In this document: positions 1-7,786 of the stretch, one piece after another | Numbering within the stretch: the first letter of the stretch is position 1 | Layout: every line of letters begins with the position of its first letter | The notes under the pieces: generated by a model | Told to the model about the DNA's origin: nothing | Database searches by the model: none | The model's input: only the letters and a program-made list of their open reading frames with translations | Program-made: the position numbers and the translations under genes | Origin: Nocardia grenadensis NBRC 108939 | GTDB taxonomy: Bacteria; Actinomycetota; Actinomycetes; Mycobacteriales; Mycobacteriaceae | DNA: 64,000 nucleotides | NCBI RefSeq assembly: GCF_001613445.1 | Contig: NZ_BDCJ01000029.1 | Span: forward strand, 1-64,000 | Reading direction: 5' to 3'

Positions 1-5
1 TTTTT

Positions 6-426
6 GGCGGCGCCTTCGGCGCCGCGGGGTTGAGGCCCCCTTGGTCTCGCCGTTTCGGCCTCGAGACTCGCGCCTGCGGCGCATGCACTTCGAGGCCGAA
101 ACGGCGAGACGGAGCTCAACCCTTCGAGGTGTCTCGCACTACTCGACACATGCGGTTGCGTCGGCATTCGACGGCCTGGTCGGATGCCGACCCGACCGCC
201 CGGGTGACGCTGGCGTCTGACCGCCTTCACGTAGAGAAGCACCCGCTCGGCGCCGAGTCTTACGAGGCCCTGAAAGGGGCGAGGCCCGTCCCGCCCCTTG
301 GCCGAAAGCGCTCAATGGTCGCCCTCTATGGACGGCCCGCCGCGCATCGCATGCGGCGCAGCCGCGAGTCTCGAGACCTGAACGGTGGGACCGAAGGGCC
401 TCGGCCCCGGGCGCCGAAGGCGCGCC
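6..426. repeat. Non-coding element built from nested inverted repeats
   Basis: This stretch downstream of the amidase gene holds no convincing gene. It is made of stacked inverted repeats. Bases 44-64 and 90-110 are a perfect 21-bp inverted pair with a 25-base loop. Bases 60-86 and 349-375 pair over 27 bp with two mismatches. GTCGGCAT at 160-167 pairs with ATGCCGAC at 184-191. The ends pair too: CGCCTTCGGCGCC at 11-23 with 410-422. The nested layout suggests a dispersed, MITE-like or BIME-like element or a large structured terminator. The window starts inside or next to it, so the true left end is unknown. Confidence 0.55.
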
Positions 427-438
427 GATAAACACAGC

Positions 439-1842
439 TCAGCGTCCGGCCAGCACGGCCTCCGCGTACCGCCCGATCGCCAACACCAGGTCGTCGGAGT
501 GCCGGGGCCCCACGATCTGCAACCCCACCGGCAGGCCGTTACTCGTCCGCCCGGCCGGAATGCTGAGTGCGGGCTGCTGGGTCAGATTGAACGGATAGGT
601 GTAGGGCGTCCAATCCGGCCAGTCCGACATATCGCTGCCGGGCGGTACATCGTGGCCCGCTTCGAACGCCGTGATCGGGACCGTCGGAGTGAGCAGGATG
701 TCGTAGGCGGTGTGGAACGTCCCCATGGTGATCGCCACCTGGGCGGCGACCGCGCGGGCGTCGAGATAATCGGTCGCGGTGAGGGTTTCACCGTGTTCCC
801 AGACCCGCCGCAGGCCGGGGTCGGCCTTCTCGCGCGCGCCCGCCGGGAAGTTCGCCAGCATGGCCGCGGCGCCCGCCGCCCACATCACATCGAAGGCCTC
901 ACGAGGATCGTTGAAGCCCGGGTCGGCAGCCGAGACGCGCAACCCGGCGGCCGCGAGCGCCTCCACGGCCCCGGACACGATCGCCTCGACCTCCGGATCG
1001 GGCCGCACATACCCCAGCGTCGGCGAATAGGCGGCGGTCACGCCGCGGACATCGCGCTGGATCTGCCCGCGGAAGGTGGTCAGCGTGGGTGCGAGCGCGG
1101 TGGGGTCGCGCGGGTCCGCGAGGGCGAGAATATCGAGCAGCAGTGCCGCGTCCTCGACCGTGCGCGTCAGCGGTCCGCCGTGGGCCAGCGGGCCGAACGG
1201 GCTGGCCGGGTACAGCGGGATGCGGCCGTGGGTGGGTTTGAATCCGACGATGCCGCAGAAGGCGGCCGGGATCCGCACGCTGCCGCCACCGTCGGTGCCG
1301 ACCGAGACCGGGCCCATGCCGGCCGCGACCGCCGCGGCGCTGCCGCCGGAGGACCCTCCCGCAGTGCGGGTGGGGTCGACGGGGTTGCGGGTGACTCCGG
1401 TGAGCGGGCTGTCTGTCACGCCCTTCCAGGCGATCTCGGGGGTGGTCGTCTTACCGACGATCACCATGCCGTCCTCCCGCACCCGGGCGGCGACGGGACT
1501 GTCCACCGGCCACGGCCCCTCCGGGCCGATACTGAGGGAGCCGCGCCGGGTGGGCCAGCCCTCGGTGAGGAAGATGTCCTTGATCGAGATCGGTACCCCG
1601 TCGAGCAGGCCGCGGACGTGCCCGGACTGCCAGCGGGCCTCGGAATCCTTGGCCTGCACCAGCGCCCGGTCGGGGTCGACGAGGCAGTAGGCGTTGATAT
1701 CGGTATCGCGGGCGGAGATAGCGGCCAGCACGGCCTCGGTCGCTTCGACCGGGGACAGGGTCCCGGCGGCATAGGCCGAGACCAGTTCCACCGCGGTCAT
1801 CTCGACAGGGTCGGTCGGTCGCGGGGTCTCGGGTCGGCTCAT
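439..1842 (-). CDS. Amidase signature family hydrolase
   Basis: 467-residue amidase signature (GatA/AtzF-like) enzyme, expected to hydrolyse a carboxamide in the cytoplasm. The sequence has the Lys of the Ser-cisSer-Lys triad in GVPISIKD, and the glycine/serine-rich signature GGSSGGSAAAVAAGM followed by GTDGGGSVRIPAAFCG. Length is normal for a stand-alone amidase. The start ATG is preceded by AAGGAGGG. It lies 12 bases downstream of the hydroxyacid dehydrogenase gene and is probably co-transcribed with it, divergently from a racemase/GntR operon, so a catabolic role is likely. The substrate cannot be read from the sequence. It is not a GatA of a GatCAB complex, because no gatB or gatC is nearby. 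Confidence 0.9.
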   Translation of the reverse strand: MSRPETPRPTDPVEMTAVELVSAYAAGTLSPVEATEAVLAAISARDTDINAYCLVDPDRALVQAKDSEARWQSGHVRGLLDGVPISIKDIFLTEGWPTRRGSLSIGPEGPWPVDSPVAARVREDGMVIVGKTTTPEIAWKGVTDSPLTGVTRNPVDPTRTAGGSSGGSAAAVAAGMGPVSVGTDGGGSVRIPAAFCGIVGFKPTHGRIPLYPASPFGPLAHGGPLTRTVEDAALLLDILALADPRDPTALAPTLTTFRGQIQRDVRGVTAAYSPTLGYVRPDPEVEAIVSGAVEALAAAGLRVSAADPGFNDPREAFDVMWAAGAAAMLANFPAGAREKADPGLRRVWEHGETLTATDYLDARAVAAQVAITMGTFHTAYDILLTPTVPITAFEAGHDVPPGSDMSDWPDWTPYTYPFNLTQQPALSIPAGRTSNGLPVGLQIVGPRHSDDLVLAIGRYAEAVLAGR

Positions 1843-1854
1843 CTGGGCCCTCCT

Positions 1855-2820
1855 TCAGCCGGGCACGTACCCGAGCGTTTTGTCGACGACATTGTCCAGC
1901 GGACGGCCGGCCGACCAGCGGTCGAAATTGGCGGCGAACGCGGAGACCATCTCGGCACGCCAGCCGATGAAATCACCGGAATTATGCGGCGTGATGCGCG
2001 CGGTGGGCAGGGTCCACAGTGGATGGCCGGACGGTAGCGGTTCCGGGTCCACCACGTCCAGTGCGGCGCCGGCTATTGCTCCCGACCGCAGGGCAGCGAC
2101 GAGATCGTCGGTCACCACGAGTTCACCGCGGCCCACATTGACGAAGCGGGCGTGGGGTTTCATGGCACCGAACGCACGGGCGTCGAACATATGCCGGGTG
2201 CGGTCGGTGAGCGGGGCGATGGCGATCACGTAGTCGGCGCAGGGAAGTTCGGCGTACAGGTCGGTGCTCACGACACCGAAATCCGGGTCGTCGTGGCGGG
2301 CCCGGCGGCCCACGGCCCGCACCCGCATCCCCGCGGCACGCAGCAGTCCGGCGACAGCTCGGCCGATCGCCCCGGTGCCGACGACGAGCGCGGTGGCGCC
2401 CGCGATACGCTCGGATTCGCGGTGCCGCCAGACCTGTTGCTGTTGCAGCCGGTTGGAGCCGGTGAGGTCCTTGGCGAAATCGAGGATCTGCCCGAGGACG
2501 TATTCGGCGATGGCGGTGTCGAAAACGCCCCGGGTGTTGGTAACGACGACGTCGCTGTCGCACAGTTCGGGGAAGAGCACGGTATCGACACCGGTCGCGG
2601 CGATATGCACCCACTGCAGCCGGTCGGCCGCCGGCCAGGCGTCGGGTAGCGCACGCGTCTGGAAGTCGTAGACGAAGAGCACCCGCGCACCGGGCAGCGC
2701 GTCCGCCAATCCGGCAGAGTCGGTGTACCGCACCGTGGCCCGTGCACTCACCGGCGCCATCAGGGCCGGATCGGGCGGACGGCCACTGTGCACAACGGTG
2801 ACAATCGGTCCCGATTCCAT
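1855..2820 (-). CDS. D-isomer specific 2-hydroxyacid dehydrogenase family protein
   Basis: 321-residue NAD(P)-dependent dehydrogenase of the D-2-hydroxyacid family, which interconverts 2-oxo acids and D-2-hydroxy acids. The Rossmann motif GTGAIGRAVAGLL lies in the middle. It is followed by the family pattern FVNVGRGELV and by ALDVVDPEPLPSGHPLW and ITPHNSG, which carry the catalytic Arg/Glu/His region. It is the first gene of the leftward arm of the divergent locus, with the amidase 12 bases downstream. The start ATG at 2820 lies only one base from the -35 box of the opposite promoter, so both arms share one short control region. Substrate unknown. Confidence 0.88.
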   Translation of the reverse strand: MESGPIVTVVHSGRPPDPALMAPVSARATVRYTDSAGLADALPGARVLFVYDFQTRALPDAWPAADRLQWVHIAATGVDTVLFPELCDSDVVVTNTRGVFDTAIAEYVLGQILDFAKDLTGSNRLQQQQVWRHRESERIAGATALVVGTGAIGRAVAGLLRAAGMRVRAVGRRARHDDPDFGVVSTDLYAELPCADYVIAIAPLTDRTRHMFDARAFGAMKPHARFVNVGRGELVVTDDLVAALRSGAIAGAALDVVDPEPLPSGHPLWTLPTARITPHNSGDFIGWRAEMVSAFAANFDRWSAGRPLDNVVDKTLGYVPG

Positions 2821-2821
2821 A

Positions 2822-2849
2822 TTGACACGGTATGGTCACATCGTATGAT
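2822..2849 (+). promoter_or_regulatory. Near-consensus promoter of the rightward racemase operon
   Basis: TTGACA at 2822-2827, a 16-base spacer and TATGAT at 2844-2849 form a nearly perfect housekeeping-sigma promoter, rare in such GC-rich DNA. It faces the genes starting at 2907. The -10 element overlaps the operator palindrome, so repression by steric block is the simplest reading. Confidence 0.75.
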
Positions 2850-2859
2850 TGTCAACAAT
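2848..2859. promoter_or_regulatory. Candidate GntR (FCD-type) operator
   Basis: ATTGTCAACAAT is a hyphenated palindrome (ATTGT/ACAAT) of the TTGT-N2-ACAA type bound by FCD-domain GntR regulators. It overlaps the -10 element of the rightward promoter and lies 28 bases upstream of the leftward dehydrogenase gene. The GntR protein encoded at 4411-5091 is the obvious ligand. Binding is inferred. Confidence 0.65.
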
Positions 2860-2906
2860 CCGATCGTTCTCGGAGGTCTTCCCGGCTGAGTGCGAGAGGG
2901 GCCGCA

Positions 2907-3647
2907 GTGGAGTTCGATTTTCCCGATATGGAGGGCCCGGTCGCGCAGCGGGGCATCGGTGTGATCGCGCCGTTCGACCTGGCGCTCGAACGCGAACTCT
3001 GGCGCTGGGCACCGCTGGAGGTCAGCCTGCACCTGGCGCGGACACCGTACGAACCGGTACCGGTCTCACTGGCCATGGCCGAACTGGTTTCCGACGCGGT
3101 GCACCTTACCGCCGCAACACGTAATGTGCTGCACGTCGAACCCGAGGTCGTCGCCTATCTGTGCACCTCGGGTAGTTTCATCAAGGGCATCGACTACGAA
3201 CGCTCGCTGCGCGACACCATCTGCCGCGCCGGGGCCGCGAACGCCGTCACCACCTCCGGCGCGCTGCTCGAGGCCATCCGCCATCTCGGTATCGGCCGGA
3301 TATCGATCATGACCCCCTACGACGAACTGCTCACCGGCAAACTGCGCGATTTCCTCGACGAGGCCGGTTGCACGGTGGTCCGTTCCGAACATCTGGGCCT
3401 GGGCGGCGGTATCTGGAAGGTCAACTACCGCACCATCGCCGAACGGATCATCGGCGCCGACGACCCGCGGGCCGAGGCCATTTTCGTCAGCTGCACCAAC
3501 CTGCCCACCTACGACATCATCGAACCGCTGGAAAAGGCCCTGGGCAAGCCGATTCTCACCGCCAACCAGCTCACCATGTGGGCCTGCCTCGGCCGGATGA
3601 AACTGCCCATGATGGGTCCCGGCCGCTGGCTGCTGGAGGTGTTCTGA
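2907..3647 (+). CDS. Asp/Glu racemase-superfamily enzyme (maleate isomerase-like)
   Basis: 246 residues from the chosen GTG start, which has GAGAGGGG five bases upstream; an upstream in-frame ATG at 2832 would sit inside the promoter. The protein belongs to the Asp/Glu racemase superfamily (maleate cis-trans isomerase, arylmalonate decarboxylase, hydantoin racemase). Both catalytic cysteines are present, Cys86 in YLCTSGSF and Cys196 in VSCTNLP, at nearly the positions seen in Nocardia maleate isomerase (76 and 194). A two-cysteine racemase or isomerase is therefore likely; the substrate is unknown. It is the first gene of the rightward operon, followed 45 bases later by a diverged paralogue and then the GntR gene. 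Confidence 0.82.
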   Translation: MEFDFPDMEGPVAQRGIGVIAPFDLALERELWRWAPLEVSLHLARTPYEPVPVSLAMAELVSDAVHLTAATRNVLHVEPEVVAYLCTSGSFIKGIDYERSLRDTICRAGAANAVTTSGALLEAIRHLGIGRISIMTPYDELLTGKLRDFLDEAGCTVVRSEHLGLGGGIWKVNYRTIAERIIGADDPRAEAIFVSCTNLPTYDIIEPLEKALGKPILTANQLTMWACLGRMKLPMMGPGRWLLEVF

Positions 3648-3692
3648 GATATGCCGTCCCCCGAGACGACCCGATTCAGGAACGGAGAGCCC

Positions 3693-4424
3693 ATGACGGC
3701 ACCCACGATCGGTTTCATCTACCCCGACCACGCCGCCGAGGACGACTACCCGCGCGCGGAAACGCTGCTCGGAGTGCGCCTGCCGGTGGCCCATATCTAC
3801 GGCACCGATCTGCACGCGATTCCCGAACTGCTGGATTTGGGCAGTCCGGACAAACTGCGGCACGGGGCGGAGCAGCTCGCCGCACAGCAACCCGACGCGG
3901 TCGTCTGGGCCTGCACCTCCGGCAGTTTCGTCTTCGGCCCGGGCGGGGCCCGCGAACAGGTCCGGGGCCTGGCGGACGCCGCGGGCGTCCCCGCCTCCAG
4001 CACCAGTTTCGCGTTCGTCTCGGCGGCCCGGGCGCTCGGTGTGCGCCGGGTGGCGGTGGCGGCGAGCTATCCCGACGAGGTCGCCCGGCTGTTCGCCGAG
4101 TTCCTGGCCGACGCCGGGATCACCGTCGTCGCGTTCCGGAGCGCGGGTATCGACACCGCGGCCGAGGTCGGCACCCTCACCACCGAGCAGGTACTCGAAC
4201 TCGCCGTCGCAGGCGACCACCCCGACGCACAGGCGCTACTGATCCCCGATACCGCCATGCACACCCTCGAGGTACTGCCGCGGCTGGAAGAAGCGCTGGG
4301 CAAACCGGTGCTCACCGCGAACCAGGTCACCATCTGGGAGGGATTGCGGCTCGTCGACGCAAGCCCGATATCGTCCTCGTTGGGCGCATTGTTCGCGGAA
4401 GGGTCTGTTCATGGCGGTGATTGA
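3693..4424 (+). CDS. Asp/Glu racemase-superfamily paralogue lacking the second cysteine
   Basis: 243 residues from ATG 3693, which has GGAGAG three bases upstream; an earlier ATG at 3651 has no such site. It is clearly homologous to the preceding protein, sharing ACTSGSF near residue 74 and EALGKPVLTANQVTIWEGL near the C-terminus. At the second catalytic position the paralogue's SCT is replaced by PDT (Asp186). With one cysteine it should not run a two-base racemase reaction, so a decarboxylase-like or other one-cysteine reaction, or a role as partner subunit of its neighbour, is possible. It overlaps the GntR gene by 14 bases, which indicates co-expression. Substrate unknown. Confidence 0.8.
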   Translation: MTAPTIGFIYPDHAAEDDYPRAETLLGVRLPVAHIYGTDLHAIPELLDLGSPDKLRHGAEQLAAQQPDAVVWACTSGSFVFGPGGAREQVRGLADAAGVPASSTSFAFVSAARALGVRRVAVAASYPDEVARLFAEFLADAGITVVAFRSAGIDTAAEVGTLTTEQVLELAVAGDHPDAQALLIPDTAMHTLEVLPRLEEALGKPVLTANQVTIWEGLRLVDASPISSSLGALFAEGSVHGGD

Positions 4425-5091
4425 TTTCGAACCGGTGGATCAGCGGTCCACCGCCGAGGTGATCGCGGACAAACTGCGCGAGGCGATTGTGCGCGGCAGC
4501 CTGGAATCTGGCGCCCAGCTGGGCGAAGCCGATCTGGCCGCACAGTTCGGGGTCTCCCGGGGGCCGGTCCGGGAAGCCATGCAGCGCCTGGTGTCGGAGG
4601 GATTGCTGCACAGTATCCGCAATCGTGGCATCTTCGTCATCGAGCTGACCCTCGCCGATGTCGTCGATATCTACCGCGCGCGCACCGCCATCGAGGGCGG
4701 AGCGCTCACCCTGATCCTCGACGGCCGCCGAGAGATCGCCTACGAGGCACTGGCTCCCAGCGTGCAGGCCATGCTCGACCGGGCCGGGGCCGGGGACGCC
4801 GCGGGCGTCTCCGACGCGGACCGGCAGTTCCACGAGGCGCTGGTGGCGGCCGCCGGGAGCCCGCGGCTGGTGCGGGCGGCGCGCACGCTGCTGATCGAGA
4901 CCCGGATGTGCCTGGGCGCCCTGCAGACCACCTACCCGGACCTGGGCGTCCAGGCCCAGGAGCATGTGACATTGCGCGAGGCGATCGGAGCCGCCGCGGC
5001 GCCCCGGGTACACCGGCTGCTGCGGGACCATATGGACGACGCGGTCCAGCGGTTACGCGGCCGGTACGCCGCCGAGCCGATCCCCGGCTGA
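4411..5091 (+). CDS. GntR family transcriptional regulator, FCD domain
   Basis: 226 residues. The N-terminal winged helix includes VIADKLREAIVRGSLESGAQL and AAQFGVSRGPVREAMQRLVSEGLL. An all-helical FCD ligand domain follows, with the typical YRARTAIEGGAL, DRQFHEALVAAAGSPRL and EHVTLREAI stretches holding metal or ligand histidines. FCD regulators usually sense carboxylic acids, which fits the surrounding racemase-like and hydroxyacid genes. It is the third gene of the rightward operon and overlaps the second by 14 bases. It probably represses both arms through the palindrome at 2848-2859 until its ligand, perhaps the pathway substrate, binds. Confidence 0.9.
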   Translation: MAVIDFEPVDQRSTAEVIADKLREAIVRGSLESGAQLGEADLAAQFGVSRGPVREAMQRLVSEGLLHSIRNRGIFVIELTLADVVDIYRARTAIEGGALTLILDGRREIAYEALAPSVQAMLDRAGAGDAAGVSDADRQFHEALVAAAGSPRLVRAARTLLIETRMCLGALQTTYPDLGVQAQEHVTLREAIGAAAAPRVHRLLRDHMDDAVQRLRGRYAAEPIPG

Positions 5092-5101
5092 CTCCGAACG
5101 A

Positions 5102-6001
5102 TCAGTCGATCAGGCCGCGCGGGCGTACCACCAGCACCGGCGAGGCACGATTGCCCTTCTCCTGGAGCAACGCGATCACCTTCTCGTCCGCGGTGCGGGC
5201 GGCGTAAACGCCCGCTGTTCCGTCCGGCTCCAGCCAGCGTCCGTCGCGCAGTTTCTCCGCCTCGGCGGCGTCGATCGTGCGCTGCGGGAAGCACAGGGCC
5301 ACCGCGGCATCGATACTCAGACCGGGCGCCGGATCCGCGGCCAGTTCCTCCAGCGTACGCGCGTGCTCCAGGGTGAACGGGCCGACCCGGGTCCGCCGCA
5401 ACGCGGTCAGATGGCCGCCCACCCCGAGCGCCGCACCCAGATCGCGGGCCAGCGCGCGCACATAGGTGCCCGACGAGCAATCGACCACCACATCCAGATC
5501 GACCAGGCCCTCGTCCGGAAGGTCGCGACGCGCCAGCACCTCGAAGCGGGAGACGGTGACCGGACGCGCCGCGAGTTTCACCTCTTCGCCGGCCCGGTGC
5601 CGGGCGTAGGCACGCTCCCCACCGACCTTGATCGCGCTCACGGTGGCGGGCACCTGCTGGATCTCACCGGTGAGTGTGGCCACCCCCCGCGCGATCCCGG
5701 CGTCGTCGATACCGTCGGCCGCCGTGGTGGTGAGCACCTCACCCTCCGCGTCGTCGGTGGTGGTGGAGCGGCCCAGGCGGATGGTCGCGGTGTAGCTCTT
5801 CGTGGTGAGGGTGAGCAGTCCCAGCAGTTTGGTGGCACGTTCCACCCCGAGCACCAGCACCCCGGTGGCCATGGGATCGAGCGTCCCCGCGTGCCCGACC
5901 TTCTTGGTGCGCAGCAGTTTCCGCGCTTTCGCCACGATATCGTGGCTGGTCGGCCCCTCCGGCTTGTCGACGATCAGCAGCCCGCCCAGCAGATCCGCCA
6001 T
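5102..6001 (-). CDS. truB: tRNA pseudouridine(55) synthase TruB
   Basis: 299 residues. It isomerises U55 to pseudouridine in the T-loop of tRNAs. The catalytic aspartate lies in GHAGTLDPMATG near residue 42. The N-terminal GGLLIVDKPEGPTSHD and the C-terminal KVIALLQEKG region agree with actinobacterial TruB. I chose the ATG at 6001; an upstream in-frame ATG at 6049 lies inside pptT. The start overlaps the pptT stop in the string TGATG, so translation is coupled. The order truB-pptT-metallophosphoesterase equals M. tuberculosis Rv2793c-Rv2795c. Confidence 0.96.
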   Translation of the reverse strand: MADLLGGLLIVDKPEGPTSHDIVAKARKLLRTKKVGHAGTLDPMATGVLVLGVERATKLLGLLTLTTKSYTATIRLGRSTTTDDAEGEVLTTTAADGIDDAGIARGVATLTGEIQQVPATVSAIKVGGERAYARHRAGEEVKLAARPVTVSRFEVLARRDLPDEGLVDLDVVVDCSSGTYVRALARDLGAALGVGGHLTALRRTRVGPFTLEHARTLEELAADPAPGLSIDAAVALCFPQRTIDAAEAEKLRDGRWLEPDGTAGVYAARTADEKVIALLQEKGNRASPVLVVRPRGLID

Positions 6002-6669
6002 CAGCCGTGCGCGATCGCGGTGACGATGAAACCGCCGGTGATCCGCCAACGCCCGTCGAACGAGGTCAACGGTAATCCGCCGTCATCGGTCTGCCCGGGC
6101 ACCAGCAGCTGGGACCGGAAGGTCCCCGAACCGGTGCTCTCGGTGGCCTCGTCCACGGTGAAGGTGATGTGCGCGTCCTCGAAACCGAGCCAGCGGGTGG
6201 TGAGCGGGAACCACGCCTTGTAGGTGGCCTCTTTGGCGCAGAACAGCAGACGGTCGAGATACAGCGCGCAATCGCTGGTGCGCAGCCATTCCCGTTCGGC
6301 GGGCAGGCTCACCGAATCGAGCACTCCCTCGGGCAGGGCGTCGTGTGGTTCGGCGTCGATCCCGATCGACCGGTAGCGCATCCTGTGGGCCAGCGCCGCC
6401 CCGCGGAAACCGTCACAATGTGTGAGGCTGCCCACGATCCCACGCGGCCATACCGGTGCGCCCCGCTCCCCCTTGCCGATCGCGACCGCCGGTTCGCCGA
6501 GCTGCGCCAGGGCCTGACGGGCGCAGTGCCGCGCACCGATGAAGTCACGTCGCCGCTTGTCCACCGATTTCGCGATGAGGTGTTCCTCGGCGGGATGCGG
6601 TGTCAGGTCCTCCGGATAGTCGAACAACTCGGCGGAGGCGACATCGGCGGGCAGGATTGTCTCGATCAT
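6001..6669 (-). CDS. pptT: 4'-phosphopantetheinyl transferase PptT/Npt
   Basis: 222 residues, a Sfp-type transferase that moves phosphopantetheine from CoA to acyl- and peptidyl-carrier proteins (mycolate, siderophore and polyketide synthases, and carboxylic acid reductase in Nocardia). The Mg/CoA motif SIGIDAEPH and the helix FCAKEATYKAWFP are both present. The sequence closely resembles Nocardia Npt, also 222 residues, which supports the start at 6669. TAGGCT ends eight bases before this ATG, as in leaderless transcripts. The gene is followed by truB with overlapping stop and start, and preceded by the pptH homologue. Confidence 0.96.
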   Translation of the reverse strand: MIETILPADVASAELFDYPEDLTPHPAEEHLIAKSVDKRRRDFIGARHCARQALAQLGEPAVAIGKGERGAPVWPRGIVGSLTHCDGFRGAALAHRMRYRSIGIDAEPHDALPEGVLDSVSLPAEREWLRTSDCALYLDRLLFCAKEATYKAWFPLTTRWLGFEDAHITFTVDEATESTGSGTFRSQLLVPGQTDDGGLPLTSFDGRWRITGGFIVTAIAHG

Positions 6670-6677
6670 CGTCGCCG

Positions 6678-6683
6678 AGCCTA
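6678..6683 (-). promoter_or_regulatory. -10 element for leaderless pptT transcript
   Basis: TAGGCT on the minus strand, eight bases before the pptT ATG. The spacing puts the transcription start on or next to the start codon, and no Shine-Dalgarno sequence is present. Confidence 0.5.
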
Positions 6684-6768
6684 CTGGGTGCGCGCTCGGG
6701 GACGCCGGGCACACCGCCCACCGCCCACCCAGGGCGCTACCGGGAACCGCGAGGTACGGCCGGCCACC

Positions 6769-7752
6769 TCAGTCGAACCCCCGCCGCCGTTGCGCCTGGG
6801 CCCGCATCTCCGCCGCGGCAGCCGCCATCTCGGGGGTCACCCGGAAATGACCGCCCCATTCGTTCAGGTCGCCGGGGGCGTACTTCGGATCGGGCAAGAT
6901 CTGGCGCAGCAGATTGTCGGGCTTACCGCGTTTCTGCCATTCCCGCGGATAACCGAGCGACACCTCCTCGAACCGGACCCCGTCGTGGAAGGTGGTGCGC
7001 GGGATGTGCAGATGCCCGTAGACGGCGCAGAGCACGTTGTAGCGGATGTGCCAGTCGGCGGTCTGCTCGGTCCCGCACCACAGCGCGAACTCGGGGTACC
7101 AGAGCATATCCGTGGGCTCGCGCAGTAGCGGGAAATGGTTGATCAGGACCAGCGGGGTGTTCTCGGGCAGATTGTCGAGCTTGCGCCAGGTCGCGCGCAG
7201 CCGGGCCTCGCACCAGGCGTCGCGGGTGAGGTAGGGGTCCGGCGACAGCAGGAATTCATCGGTGGCCACGACATTGCGTTCTCGGGCGATGGCCAGCCCC
7301 TCGGCCTTGGTGCGGGCGCCGTCCGGCCGGAACGAGTAGTCGTAGAGCAGGAACAGCGGGGCGATGGTCACGGCGCCGCCATGGGCCTCGGCGCCCGCCC
7401 CGGTCCACACCGGGAAGGGGTCCTCGGGGGTGAGCACATCCAGATCCCGGCACATCGAGACCAGGTAGTCGTAGCGGGCCACCCCGTGCATCTGCACCGG
7501 ATCCTTGGCGGTGGTCCACAGTTCGTGGTTGCCGGGCACCCAGATCACGGTGGCGAACCGCTCCCGCAGCAGCTTCAACGCCCAGCGGATATCGTCGCTG
7601 CGTTCGGCGACATCACCGGCGACGATCAGCCAGTCCTCCGGGGAATCGGGACGGATGTCCTCGACCACCGGCTTGTTGCCCTGGTGACCGACATGGATAT
7701 CGCTCACCGCCATCAACTTGGGTATCACCACACCCACCTTCGCATATCGCAT
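6769..7752 (-). CDS. pptH: Calcineurin-type metallophosphoesterase, PptH homologue
   Basis: 327-residue calcineurin-like phosphoesterase. The metal-binding motifs appear in order: AVSDIHVGH, IVAGDVAERSDD, WVPGNHELW and VYGHLHIP. By position next to pptT and by similarity it corresponds to Rv2795c of M. tuberculosis, shown there to be a phosphopantetheinyl hydrolase (PptH) that removes the group PptT adds. The pair would set the holo/apo balance of carrier proteins. It lies about 100 bases upstream of pptT on the same strand. The N-terminus before LMAVSDIH is uncertain, as a start within the first 15 codons is equally possible. Confidence 0.85.
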   Translation of the reverse strand: MRYAKVGVVIPKLMAVSDIHVGHQGNKPVVEDIRPDSPEDWLIVAGDVAERSDDIRWALKLLRERFATVIWVPGNHELWTTAKDPVQMHGVARYDYLVSMCRDLDVLTPEDPFPVWTGAGAEAHGGAVTIAPLFLLYDYSFRPDGARTKAEGLAIARERNVVATDEFLLSPDPYLTRDAWCEARLRATWRKLDNLPENTPLVLINHFPLLREPTDMLWYPEFALWCGTEQTADWHIRYNVLCAVYGHLHIPRTTFHDGVRFEEVSLGYPREWQKRGKPDNLLRQILPDPKYAPGDLNEWGGHFRVTPEMAAAAAEMRAQAQRRRGFD

Positions 7753-7786
7753 GCTTCACCCGGCACCTCTGTACCCGGCCACCCGC

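Noticed and set aside
385..2037. Long open frame on the plus strand opposite the amidase and dehydrogenase genes
   Set aside because: It is the antisense shadow of the GC-rich amidase gene; its translation is arginine/glycine/histidine-rich without any domain.
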